This document shows, piece by piece, positions 45,202-56,261 of a stretch of DNA of 64,000 nucleotides. The number at the start of each line of letters is the position of its first letter. Within the stretch, counting starts at the first letter, position 1. This DNA comes from Verrucomicrobiaceae bacterium (GTDB taxonomy: Bacteria; Verrucomicrobiota; Verrucomicrobiia; Verrucomicrobiales; Verrucomicrobiaceae), in contig JAIXYN010000032.1 in NCBI GenBank assembly GCA_027490195.1, forward strand, positions 60,011-124,010, read 5' to 3'. Both the position numbers and the translations under genes were made by a program. The notes beneath the pieces were generated by a model, which made no database searches, had not been told where the DNA came from, and was given only the letters and a program-made list of their open reading frames with translations.

Positions 45202-45272
45202 GCTTCAGCTCACTCAGGATTCTGGGGGCTTACGGAGCTTCCCAGAACGAGCTGAAGCTCTAAACTACTTTA
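45189..45272. repeat. REP element downstream of the transposase gene
   Basis: Forward unit AAAGTACTCGTGAGCTTCAG (then CTCACTCAGG) and inverted unit CCCAGAACGAGCTGAAGCTC (then TAAACTACTTTA) enclose a spacer with TTCTGGGGGCTTACGGAGCT. It includes the TGA stop of the transposase (45199-45201) and its outer end contains the stop of the convergent HAD gene (45272-45270). Confidence 0.88.
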
Positions 45273-45863
45273 CCGGAGCGTCCGTGGAATAAACACCGAC
45301 TGCATCCCGGCGGCATTGGCGGCTTGGATGCCGATGTTGCCATCTTCAAGCACGAGGCATTCACGAGGGGCGATGCCCATCTGCTCAGCAGCGAGCAGGA
45401 ACATGTCGGGCGCAGGTTTGCCATGTTTCACTTTCTTGGGCGTGATGATGATGGGGAAGAGATCGATCAACCCGGTGGCTGTCAGGCAGCCGCGCACGGT
45501 GGATTCTTCGCTGCCGGAGGCCACGGCGATGGGGAAGCGGCCGAAGAGAGATTTTGCAAATTCTGCGACGGGTTTCACCGCCTGCACTTCGGGAATGCGC
45601 CTGGCGAAGATCTCCATCTTCAGTTCGTCCACGCTCACGGGATCGACATTGGCCCCATGCTTCGCATTCAGAAGCTTGACCACGTCCTGCTCCTTCATGC
45701 CTGCGTGCGCATAAAACTCCTCCTCGGTGAACTCATACGGCGCTTCATGCTGTTTCAAGGCCTCCACCCAGGCGACGTAGTGCAGCGGCATCGAATCAAC
45801 GAGCGTGCCGTCGCAGTCAAAGATGTAGGCTTGAAAGGGGTAGTCGGGGATTTCGAGGGGCAT
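45270..45863 (-). CDS. HAD phosphatase, beta-phosphoglucomutase-like
   Basis: The 197-residue protein is a HAD-superfamily subfamily IA enzyme. Motif I is YIFDCDGTLVDSMPLHY (Asp16, Asp18), motif II the Ser in PIAVASGSEES, and motif III the Lys in PKKVKHGKPAPDMF followed by ECLVLEDGNIGIQAA. The cap is short and helical, so phosphoglycolate, sugar phosphate or beta-phosphoglucomutase-type substrates all fit. The last base triplet of the gene lies in the REP element downstream of the transposase. Confidence 0.88.
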   Translation of the reverse strand: MPLEIPDYPFQAYIFDCDGTLVDSMPLHYVAWVEALKQHEAPYEFTEEEFYAHAGMKEQDVVKLLNAKHGANVDPVSVDELKMEIFARRIPEVQAVKPVAEFAKSLFGRFPIAVASGSEESTVRGCLTATGLIDLFPIIITPKKVKHGKPAPDMFLLAAEQMGIAPRECLVLEDGNIGIQAANAAGMQSVFIPRTLR

Positions 45864-45991
45864 GGGATGCGTTCATAAACCGCACACGATGGTGGGCGGC
45901 AACCAACTTTTCTAATTGAGTGCCTGCGTCTTACGGAAGGTGACCCAGGTTTGCGATAGCCGTGGTGGCTCTCGCAAACGTTGAGTCTGCA

Positions 45992-47656
45992 CTACGATGC
46001 CCGATTCACCGCACTCAGCACCGCTTTGATCGAGGCGAGTTCGATGTTCGTATCGACTCCAGCGCCCCAGATGGTTTTGCCATTGGCGGTTTTGATCTGG
46101 ATGAAGGCGAGGGCGCTGGCTTCGGTGCCGGAGCTGAGGCTTTGCTCGCGGAAGGTGGCAACTTCAAAGGCGGGGGCTCCGCCATCCTGAATCAAAGCCT
46201 GCGCAAACGCGGCGATGGGGCCATTGCCTTTGCCGGTGACACCGCGTTCCTGGCCGTTGATGACCAGGCTGCTGCGGCAGGTGAAGACGCCGTCCACGCC
46301 ATCGGCATGAAAGTGATGCAGCGCGAAGGGGGTCTCGCGCTCAATGTATTCCTGCCAGAACATGCCTTTCAATTCCGCAGCGGTGACTTCGCGGCCCAGC
46401 TTGTCCACGATGTCGTTGGCCAGCGGGCCAAATTCACGCTGCATGTCCTTGGGCAGTTCGATGCCGAACTCGCTTTCCAGCAGGTAGGCCACTCCGCCTT
46501 TGCCGCTCTGCGAATTGACGCGAATGACTTCGCGGTACTCACGTCCGATGTCGTTGGGGTCGATGGTGAGGTAGGGCACATCCCAGATGGATTTGTGCTC
46601 TTCGTAGCCGGTGAGGCCTTTCTTGATGGCATCCTGATGGCTGCCGCTGAAGGCAGTGAAGACGAGTTCGCCGCTGTAAGGATGGCGCGGAGCCACCGTC
46701 ATGCCGGTGGTGCGTTCGTACATGTGGATGAGGCCGCTCATGTCGCTGAAGTCCAGGCCGGGGGCGATGCCGTGCATGTAGAGGTTCATGGCCACCTGCA
46801 CGATGTCCAGATTGCCGGTGCGCTCGCCATTGCCAAACAGGGTGCCTTCCACGCGGTCGGCTCCGGCCAGCAGGCCCAGCTCGGTGGCGGCGGTGCCGGT
46901 GCCGCGGTCGTTGTGGGTGTGCAGGCTGATGATGAGGCTGTCGCGGTTTTTGATGTTCGTGCAGATCCATTCGATCTGGTCGGCATACACATTGGGCATA
47001 GCCACCTCGACAGTGTCGGGCAGGTTCAGGATCATCTTGTGCTCGGGAGTCGGCTGCCATACGTCCATGACGGCTTCGCTTATCTCTTTTGCAAATTCCA
47101 CTTCCGTGGCGCTGAAGCTCTCAGGCGAATACTGCAAGGTCACCTTGGTGCCGCCTGCGGTGAGGCGGTGCAGGCGGTCTTTGATCATCTGCGCGCCTTT
47201 GATGGCCACGGCGATGATCTCTTCCTTCGTTTTGCCAAACACGTACTTCCGCTGTGCGGGAGAGGTGCTGTTGTACATGTGGATGACGACCTGCTTCGCT
47301 CCGATGAGCGATTCGACGGTCTTCTCGATCAAGTCCTCGCGCGCCTGCACCAAGCACTGGATGGTGACATCGTCAGGGATGCGTTTTTCCTCGATGAGGC
47401 GGCGGTTGAAACTGAACTCGGTGTTGGAGGCGGAAGGGAAACCGACCTCGATTTCCTTGAAGCCGCATTTCACCAGCGCATCGAACATTTCGAGCTTCTG
47501 GGAGACGTTCATCGGCACGGCGAGCGCCTGGTTGCCATCCCGGAGATCAACGCTGCACCAGATAGGCGCATGGGTCAGATGGCGAGAGGGCCATTGACGA
47601 TTGGGAATGTGGATCAGCGGGAAGGGCTGGTACTTGGAAGACGGATCTTTTAACAT
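45992..47656 (-). CDS. leuA: 2-isopropylmalate synthase (leucine biosynthesis)
   Basis: LeuA condenses acetyl-CoA with 2-oxoisovalerate, the first step to leucine. The 554 residues are the longer class with an N-terminal extension (SSKYQPFPLIHIPNRQWPSR). The metal and catalytic region APIWCSVDLRDGNQALAVPM is near residue 33-50, and the HTHNDRGTG motif (about 236) and NLPDTVE are intact. The C-terminal regulatory domain with GKGNGPIAAFAQAL is present, so leucine feedback inhibition is expected. It shares its substrate pool with panB at 4.7 kb. Transcription probably starts in the 282-base gap upstream. Confidence 0.95.
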   Translation of the reverse strand: MLKDPSSKYQPFPLIHIPNRQWPSRHLTHAPIWCSVDLRDGNQALAVPMNVSQKLEMFDALVKCGFKEIEVGFPSASNTEFSFNRRLIEEKRIPDDVTIQCLVQAREDLIEKTVESLIGAKQVVIHMYNSTSPAQRKYVFGKTKEEIIAVAIKGAQMIKDRLHRLTAGGTKVTLQYSPESFSATEVEFAKEISEAVMDVWQPTPEHKMILNLPDTVEVAMPNVYADQIEWICTNIKNRDSLIISLHTHNDRGTGTAATELGLLAGADRVEGTLFGNGERTGNLDIVQVAMNLYMHGIAPGLDFSDMSGLIHMYERTTGMTVAPRHPYSGELVFTAFSGSHQDAIKKGLTGYEEHKSIWDVPYLTIDPNDIGREYREVIRVNSQSGKGGVAYLLESEFGIELPKDMQREFGPLANDIVDKLGREVTAAELKGMFWQEYIERETPFALHHFHADGVDGVFTCRSSLVINGQERGVTGKGNGPIAAFAQALIQDGGAPAFEVATFREQSLSSGTEASALAFIQIKTANGKTIWGAGVDTNIELASIKAVLSAVNRAS

Positions 47657-47938
47657 GACGAGACAGATTGGGACAGGATTAACAAGATTTCAGAATTGGA
47701 CAGGATTCTTTCCTGCTCTGAGAAACTGCCGTGACGTGACGGCAAGGGGCATGACGAGGAAACACGGGCCGCCTACCCTTGCGTAAGTCGCAGGGAAAGA
47801 AGAAGCAGAGCCTTGGCAGTGGTGGTCATGGACAACTGGAAGAAAGCAGAGAAGAGGCGTAGGTCAAGTGTCCGCGTCCAGAGGACTTCTTGACCTCTTG
47901 ACTTCTCCCTGACCATCTTGACTACTGCCAGACCTCCC
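47657..47938. other. 282-base divergent region with short imperfect repeats
   Basis: Between divergent leuA and hisA. It contains two GACAGGATT copies (in GGGACAGGATTAACAAGATT and TTGGACAGGATTC), and near hisA a degenerate series of TCTTGAC-type words (about 47886-47925: TTCTTGACC, TCTTGACTT, CCTGACCA, TCTTGACTA) at about 10-base spacing. No convincing ORF, leader peptide or riboswitch was seen. Confidence 0.5.
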
Positions 47939-48709
47939 ATGACAAAATTCCGCCCCTGCATTGACCTTCACGATGGCCGCGTAAAGCAGATCGTGGGGTC
48001 GTCGTTGCGGGATGATGGGACGGGGCTGAAAACGAACTTTGTGAGTGATCGGGATGCGGCTTGGTATGGCGAGCTTTACAAACGCGATGGACTGACGGGC
48101 GGGCATGTGATCCTGCTGGGCAAGGGCAACGAGGATGCGGCGAAGGCGGCAACGGGGGCGTTTCCAGGCGGTTTGCAGGTCGGGGGCGGCATACGCTCCT
48201 GCAATGCGGCGGAGTACCTGGAGGCCGGAGCCAGCCATGTGATCGTGACTAGCTACCTGTTTGAAACGGACGGCACTTTCAATCAGACGAGGCTCGATAA
48301 AATGGTGGCTGCGGCAGGCAAGGAGCGGCTCGTGATTGATCTGAGCTGCAAAGCCACGGCCATGGGCTGGACGGTGGCGATGAACCGCTGGCAGACGCTG
48401 ACGACGATGGATGTGACACCGGAGTCCCTGCGTTTTCTCGCCGGTCATTGCGCGGAGTTTCTGATTCATGCCGTAGATGTGGAGGGCAAGTGTGAGGGTA
48501 TTGACGAAGCCCTCGTGAGTTTCCTCGGTGAACATTCGCCCCTGCCAATGACCTACGCCGGTGGCATCCGGCATCTGGATGACTTGAAGCGCATCGATGA
48601 ACTGAGCCATGGGCGCGTGGATGGCACGGTGGGCAGTGCGCTGGATTTGTTCGGCGGCACCGGGGCGAAGTATGAGGAGCTGGTGGCGTGGAATGGGCGT
48701 CAGAAGTAG
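47939..48709 (+). CDS. hisA: HisA-type isomerase of the eukaryotic (HIS6) class
   Basis: The enzyme isomerises ProFAR to PRFAR in histidine synthesis. The ATG at 47939 gives 256 residues; an earlier TTG start would extend into a repeat region. The sequence follows the yeast HIS6 type rather than the ordinary bacterial HisA: FRPCIDLHDGRVKQIVGSS, GGLQVGGGIRS, VIDLSCK followed by VAMNRWQTLT, EFLIHAVDVEGKCEGIDEAL and YAGGIRHLDDLKRIDELSHG, then the conserved end VGSALDLFGG. Catalytic acids (Asp9 and the later DVEG Asp) are intact. Other his genes are not in the window. It ends in TAG. Confidence 0.93.
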   Translation: MTKFRPCIDLHDGRVKQIVGSSLRDDGTGLKTNFVSDRDAAWYGELYKRDGLTGGHVILLGKGNEDAAKAATGAFPGGLQVGGGIRSCNAAEYLEAGASHVIVTSYLFETDGTFNQTRLDKMVAAAGKERLVIDLSCKATAMGWTVAMNRWQTLTTMDVTPESLRFLAGHCAEFLIHAVDVEGKCEGIDEALVSFLGEHSPLPMTYAGGIRHLDDLKRIDELSHGRVDGTVGSALDLFGGTGAKYEELVAWNGRQK

Positions 48710-48774
48710 TGTGAGCACTCCTGTCCGCTTGAGAAAGCTGTGGCGGCCAGAGTTGCCTGCACTACTAGATCATC

Positions 48775-49581
48775 ATGAAAATCATCCGCTACCTCGACTC
48801 ACAGGCAAACATCGCTCATGCGGCACTGCAGGCCGATGGCACAGCGCGGGTCATTGAGGGGGATATCTTTGGTGAGCATCGTGTGACCGACCGCCAGGCG
48901 GATGAGGCGAAGCTGCTCGCGCCGGTGCAGCCGTTTGCGATTGTGTGCATCGGGCTGAACTACAAAAAGCACGCGGAGGAGACGAAGGCGGACCTGCCAA
49001 AGCATCCGGTGGTGTTCATGAAGTTGCCAAATGTGGTGCAGCATCCGGGCGAGCCGATCCTGCTGCCGACGCATCTCAAGAGCGAGAAGGTCGATTTTGA
49101 GGCCGAGTTAGCGGTGGTCATTGGCAAGAAGGCGAAGAACGTGAGCAAGGCGGATGCGTTGAATTATGTGCTGGGCTACACCTGCGCGAATGACGTCAGC
49201 GCACGTGACTGGCAGAAGCATGGCGGTGGCGGCCAATGGTGCCGGGGCAAGTCCTTCGACACCTTCTGCCCACTGGGTCCGGTGCTGGTGACGGCGGACG
49301 AGATCCCGAACCCGAACAGTCTTGCGATCAAGACGGTGCTCAATGGTGAGACGATGCAGGACTGGAATACGGACGACATGATCTTCGATGTGCCGACGCT
49401 GATTGAGTTCCTGAGCGGCAGTACGACGCTGATGCCGGGCACGGTGATCCTCACCGGCACGCCGCATGGTGTGGGCGCGGCGCGCACGCCGCCGGTGTTT
49501 ATGAAGGATGGAGATACGGTGAGCGTGGAGATCGCGCAGATCGGGACGCTAACGAATCCGGTCAGGAATGAGCCGGCGTAG
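48775..49581 (+). CDS. fumarylacetoacetate hydrolase family protein
   Basis: The 268-residue protein is of the FAH/HpaG-like family. It has IVCIGLNYKKHAEETK, a metal-site cluster in SEKVDFEAELAVVIGKKAKN, and the downstream CANDVSARDWQKHGGGGQWC and GKSFDTFCPLGPVLV signatures. Such proteins cleave or decarboxylate 2-oxo acids such as fumarylpyruvate or oxaloacetate in aromatic or sugar-acid catabolism; the substrate is not defined here. It follows hisA by 65 bases and may be cotranscribed, though unrelated in pathway. Ends in TAG. Confidence 0.9.
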   Translation: MKIIRYLDSQANIAHAALQADGTARVIEGDIFGEHRVTDRQADEAKLLAPVQPFAIVCIGLNYKKHAEETKADLPKHPVVFMKLPNVVQHPGEPILLPTHLKSEKVDFEAELAVVIGKKAKNVSKADALNYVLGYTCANDVSARDWQKHGGGGQWCRGKSFDTFCPLGPVLVTADEIPNPNSLAIKTVLNGETMQDWNTDDMIFDVPTLIEFLSGSTTLMPGTVILTGTPHGVGAARTPPVFMKDGDTVSVEIAQIGTLTNPVRNEPA

Positions 49582-49647
49582 GCCCGCAACTTGACCGCGC
49601 AGCGACCTTGACCTCTGTCCGGCCCTCGCCTTGTTTCGCGCCCCCCT

Positions 49648-52215
<2,568 letters not shown>

Positions 52216-52243
52216 GCCACGATGTTCAGCGGCAACGGTTCTA

Positions 52244-52735
52244 TCACTTCTTCAGCCTTGGCTCGCCGACGCCCAGCGCCTTGAGTTCATTGCGCACGGC
52301 GACCAGGTCTCCGGGTGAGACGAACAGCATGCTATAGGCACCGCTGACGTTGCGGGCGATGAATGCCGGCTGCAGGCCTGCCTTGATCTCGTTGTTGAGC
52401 TTTTCCTCCATGGCTGCTTCGCTGGTGAAGGACCAGCGGGAGAACGGGCCGCTCAGTTTGAGCTTGCTCGCAAAAATGGCGCGTGATTGCCCATTGGAAT
52501 TGTTGTATTCAAAGAAGACGATCTGCTCGCCCTTGGCCCGCTTTTGTTCGATGAAAGTGCGGAGGGACTCACTTGTCATCCATGGGGAGAAGAGCTTCTC
52601 GCGCTCCTTGCCCTTCGAGGCCTCAACTTTGGAAGGGTAGGACAGGCGCACCACTTCGTCTTTGGCCTGTGCCGGGATCAAAGCGACAAGAGCGAGAGTA
52701 AAAGTAATCCAGATCGCGAGTGTAGTCGTTTTCAT
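52244..52735 (-). CDS. exported protein of unknown function
   Basis: The ATG at 52735 (or the adjacent 52738) gives 163 residues with a signal peptide, MKTTTLAIWITFTLALVALI. The frame is open further upstream but a promoter-like sequence lies there, supporting this start. The mature part has alternating strands such as EQIVFFEYNNSNGQSRAIFA and a C-terminal PGDLVAVRNELKALG. No recognised family. It is convergent with leuS and divergent from the glycosyltransferase. Confidence 0.7.
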   Translation of the reverse strand: MKTTTLAIWITFTLALVALIPAQAKDEVVRLSYPSKVEASKGKEREKLFSPWMTSESLRTFIEQKRAKGEQIVFFEYNNSNGQSRAIFASKLKLSGPFSRWSFTSEAAMEEKLNNEIKAGLQPAFIARNVSGAYSMLFVSPGDLVAVRNELKALGVGEPRLKK

Positions 52736-52745
52736 CATATTAACG

Positions 52746-52774
52746 AAATAGGTTAAAATAACGACCCCTGTCAA
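52746..52774 (-). promoter_or_regulatory. promoter-like sequence directly upstream of the exported protein gene
   Basis: On the minus strand TTGACA (52774-52769) is followed after 17-18 bases by CTATTTC. The downstream box ends 7-10 bases before the ATG pair at 52738/52735, so a transcript would be nearly leaderless. The -35 match is perfect and the -10 poor. Confidence 0.4.
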
Positions 52775-53008
52775 GCAATATGCGTACACCTTTTTCTTGG
52801 CGCAACGTTACCCTGCGCTGTTTTCCAGGCAGCCAGAGTTCAGTAGAAGTTGGGCCATTTCGTCAAAGGATCATCTGAGTTGCTATCAAGGTGGGGAATA
52901 CCCTATTTCGTTTATGGCCTACACGTTATAATTCAAACCAGACCTAAATTGTGCTCGTTTCATAGCTGACCATAATCCCCATAGAGCACTCCCATTGCGC
53001 CCCTTTTC

Positions 53009-53989
53009 ATGCTGATCGCCATACTTCATTACTCAAAACCTCCCGTCATTGGTGGGGTGGAACGTGTCATTGGCGAGCAGGCCGCCGCGCTGCGCCTACA
53101 GGGACATGAGGTGGAGATCCTTACCCGGGCTAAATGGCATATGGCTCCCTGGGACGCCGTCATCGTTCACAATGTCTTCACCATGCCCTTTGACCTGGCT
53201 TGGACGAAGAAGCTCATTGCACTCACACGCTCTCGCCCGGACATCCGCTGGATCAACTGGGTCCATGACGTGCGCTGGTCTGACCAGGTGCCTGAGGCCG
53301 TTCATGTGGCGGTTTCAGAGTTCCGACGGCAGGACTACGCACAGGTGACCCAGGAGCCGATCCACGTCATTCCCAATGGTTGCGATTCAGCTGCCGTACT
53401 AGGCCTTACCGAGCGTGTGCGTGAACTGAAACTTGAGCACGAAGGCCTCGTGCTGCTGCAGCCCACGCGCTTTGTGCGGCGGAAGAATATCGAATTCGGC
53501 CTGCGGCTGCTGGCAGAGTTGCCCGAGGCCTTGTACATCGTCACGGCGGCCCCTGACCCCCATCAGAGCGATGGAATGAAGTACTTCCGTGAATTGAAGC
53601 GACTGGCCAAAGAACTCGGCGTGGCCAAACGCGTGAGTTGGCTGGGTGAAAAAGCTATTTTGACCGACCATGACGTACGCAGCCTCTACCAGATGGCGGA
53701 TCTTCTTTTCCTGCCTAGCACGCAAGAAGGTTATGGGTTGCCTTTGATCGAAGGAGCGCTGCACGGAGTGCCGGTGTACTGCTCCAGCATTCCAGCGCAT
53801 CGGGAGGTGGCGGTGGGGGCTACGTTTTTCAAGCTCACAGCCTCGCTCAAGTTCCTCGCACGCAAGATCAAAAATGACTCTAACGTGCGAACGCGACAGG
53901 CGCAGCGGCAGATGATGGCACGGCTGGCATGGCCACGAATCATACAGGAGATGCTAGAGCCGTTGCTTTCTGGTCGAAAGGCTCCATGA
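53009..53989 (+). CDS. glycosyltransferase family 4-like protein
   Basis: The 326-residue protein is a GT-B fold glycosyltransferase. The N-terminal half has a glycine-rich opening (HYSKPPVIGGVERVIGEQAA) and the C-terminal half has the nucleotide-sugar site: VSWLGEKAILTDHDVRSLYQ followed by FLPSTQEGYGLPLIEGALHG, where the two Glu of EGYGLPLIE bind the sugar donor. It belongs with GT4 retaining enzymes, substrate unknown. The glgB gene starts 10 bases after its stop, so a role in glycogen or a storage/exported glucan is plausible. Confidence 0.85.
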   Translation: MLIAILHYSKPPVIGGVERVIGEQAAALRLQGHEVEILTRAKWHMAPWDAVIVHNVFTMPFDLAWTKKLIALTRSRPDIRWINWVHDVRWSDQVPEAVHVAVSEFRRQDYAQVTQEPIHVIPNGCDSAAVLGLTERVRELKLEHEGLVLLQPTRFVRRKNIEFGLRLLAELPEALYIVTAAPDPHQSDGMKYFRELKRLAKELGVAKRVSWLGEKAILTDHDVRSLYQMADLLFLPSTQEGYGLPLIEGALHGVPVYCSSIPAHREVAVGATFFKLTASLKFLARKIKNDSNVRTRQAQRQMMARLAWPRIIQEMLEPLLSGRKAP

Positions 53990-53998
53990 GTGACTTTG

Positions 53999-56170
53999 AT
54001 GAGTCAATATTCCCACAAAGCCGAGATCGAGGCCGTGCTGGCTGCACGACATCAAAATGTGTTCGCCTTCCTAGGGGCGCATGAGGCTGGGGCAGGGAAG
54101 CAGGTGGTGCGCACCGTGCAGCCCTACGCCAAGGAAGTGGCTGTCATTGTTGGCAATGAACGCGTGGTGGCTACCAAGCTGCACAAGGACGGTTTCTTCG
54201 AAGCCGTCACGGCCCCAGGGCTCTATGAGCTCGAAGTGACCCCGTTTGAGGGCGAGAGCACCCGTCACAGCGATCCCTACTCCTTTGGCCTGCTGCTAGG
54301 AGATCAGGACATGTATTATTTCCGCGAAGGAACCCATCAGCGCCTGTGGGAAGTGCTGGGTGCACGGCTGAAAACGGTGCATGGCATCGCCGGCTGTCAG
54401 TTTGCCGTGTGGGCCCCGAATGCCCAGCGCGTCTCCGTGGTGGGCGACTGGAACCGCTGGGATGGCCGCGTGAACGTGATGCGCAACCGCATCGAAGCCG
54501 GCATCTGGGAGATCTTCATCCCCGGCATCACCGAGCTGACGCATTACAAGTTTGAGGTCGTGGGCGCCCACGGCCACATGTGCCTGAAAAGCGATCCCTA
54601 CGCCGTCTTCGCCCAGCATGGCACGCAGACCTCCAGCCTCGTCTTCAACATGGAGCGCTACGGCTGGTCCGACAATGACTGGATGCAGAAACGGGCCAAG
54701 TGCGATCTCTACCACTCCCCGATGAGCGCCTATGAGGTCCACCTCGGCTCATGGAAGCGCAAGGAAAGTGAAGGGAACCGCTGGCTGTCCTACAAGGAAC
54801 TTGCGGATGACCTCATCCCCTATGTCAAAGGCCTCGGGTTCACGCACATCGAGATCATGGGCATCGCCGAGCATCCCTTTGACGGCTCCTGGGGCTATCA
54901 GGTCACCGGCTACTTCGCGCCAACGAGCCGCTTTGGGAATCCCGATGAGTTCCGCGAATTTGTGGACCGCTGTCATCAGGCCGGCATCGGCGTCATCCTT
55001 GACTGGGTGCCAGGACATTTCCCGAAAGACTCCCACGGCCTCGCGAAGTTCGACGGCACCGCCCTCTACGAGCATGCGGACCCACGTCTTGGCGAGCATC
55101 AGGACTGGGGAACCCTCATCTTCAATTACGGCCGCCATGAGGTGAAGAATTTCCTCATCTCCAACGCCCTCTACTGGCTGGAGCAATTCCACATTGATGG
55201 ATTGCGCGTAGATGCCGTGGCATCAATGCTTTATCTCGACTATTCACGTAACGCTGGAGAGTGGATTCCCAACCATCTAGGAGGTCGTGAGAACCTGGAG
55301 GCCATCGCCTTCATGCGCGAGCTTAACTCCGTCTGCTACGCCAAGCATCCCGGCACCACCATCATCGCGGAGGAAAGCACCGCTTGGCCGGGCGTCTCCA
55401 AGCCTGTCAGCACCGGCGGTCTGGGTTTCGGCTTCAAGTGGAACATGGGCTGGATGAACGACAGTCTGCACTACATGGCCGAAGACCCTGTGCACCGGAA
55501 ATACCATCACGGCGAGGCCACCTTCTCCATGATCTACGCCTTTGATGAGAACTTCATCCTGGTTCTCAGCCACGATGAAGTCGTGCATGGCAAGGGCTCT
55601 CTGATCAACAAGATGCCGGGCGACCGCTGGCAGAAATTTGCCAACCTCCGCATGTTCCTCTCCTGGATGTGGATGCACCCCGGCAAAAAGCTGCTCTTCA
55701 TGGGCTGCGAGTTCGGCCAGTGGCATGAGTGGCGGCATGATAGCAGCCTCGACTGGCATCTTTTCCTCGGGGAGGAGCACAGTGGCCTGCAAAAGCTCGT
55801 CAAAGACCTCAACCACCTCTACACCAGCCGTTCTGCGCTCTATGCGAAGGATCACGAGTCCGGCGGCTTCCACTGGCTCGATGCCAATGATGCCGACAAC
55901 AGCATTTTCGCCTTCGTCCGCTCCTCGTTTGACGGCGACAAGGTGACTGTGCTCGTCAATGCCACCCCCGTGACCCGCCCAGGCTACCGCGTCGGCGTTG
56001 CTGAAGCCGGAAGCTACCGCGAACTCCTCAACAGCGACGCCCCGAACTACGCTGGCTCCGGCGTCAGTGCCGGTGCAGGCTTCCAAGCCCAGCAGGTTCC
56101 CTGGCAGGGTCAGCCCTGGAGCATCGTCGTCGATCTACCTCCGCTTGCCACGCTGGTGCTAGGCAGGTAA
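53999..56170 (+). CDS. glgB: 1,4-alpha-glucan branching enzyme
   Basis: GlgB makes the alpha-1,6 branches of glycogen. The ATG at 53999 gives 723 residues; a GTG at 53990 would add three. The N-terminal CBM48-like modules (about 15-220, with AVWAPNAQRVSVVGDWNRWD) precede the GH13 catalytic barrel. The nucleophile is Asp405 in DGLRVDAVASMLYLDYSR and the acid/base Glu458 in IIAEESTAWPG, which match the numbering of the E. coli enzyme, and the third acid is in LSHDEVVHGKGSL. The paired glycosyltransferase upstream suggests a small polysaccharide operon. glgA and glgC are not in the window. Confidence 0.97.
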   Translation: MSQYSHKAEIEAVLAARHQNVFAFLGAHEAGAGKQVVRTVQPYAKEVAVIVGNERVVATKLHKDGFFEAVTAPGLYELEVTPFEGESTRHSDPYSFGLLLGDQDMYYFREGTHQRLWEVLGARLKTVHGIAGCQFAVWAPNAQRVSVVGDWNRWDGRVNVMRNRIEAGIWEIFIPGITELTHYKFEVVGAHGHMCLKSDPYAVFAQHGTQTSSLVFNMERYGWSDNDWMQKRAKCDLYHSPMSAYEVHLGSWKRKESEGNRWLSYKELADDLIPYVKGLGFTHIEIMGIAEHPFDGSWGYQVTGYFAPTSRFGNPDEFREFVDRCHQAGIGVILDWVPGHFPKDSHGLAKFDGTALYEHADPRLGEHQDWGTLIFNYGRHEVKNFLISNALYWLEQFHIDGLRVDAVASMLYLDYSRNAGEWIPNHLGGRENLEAIAFMRELNSVCYAKHPGTTIIAEESTAWPGVSKPVSTGGLGFGFKWNMGWMNDSLHYMAEDPVHRKYHHGEATFSMIYAFDENFILVLSHDEVVHGKGSLINKMPGDRWQKFANLRMFLSWMWMHPGKKLLFMGCEFGQWHEWRHDSSLDWHLFLGEEHSGLQKLVKDLNHLYTSRSALYAKDHESGGFHWLDANDADNSIFAFVRSSFDGDKVTVLVNATPVTRPGYRVGVAEAGSYRELLNSDAPNYAGSGVSAGAGFQAQQVPWQGQPWSIVVDLPPLATLVLGR

Positions 56171-56261
56171 GGGATGGGAGCTGCGTCTTTCTGCATTTAG
56201 ACTTGCCTGCCATTCCATTTAGACGCTAGATTTTAGATTTAAGGTCCTTAATAATGATGCC

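Noticed and set aside
45962..47653. Long plus-strand ORF of 563 codons opposite leuA
   Set aside because: It is a shadow of leuA, with low-complexity Ala/Gly/Val-rich sequence caused by codon bias on the other strand.
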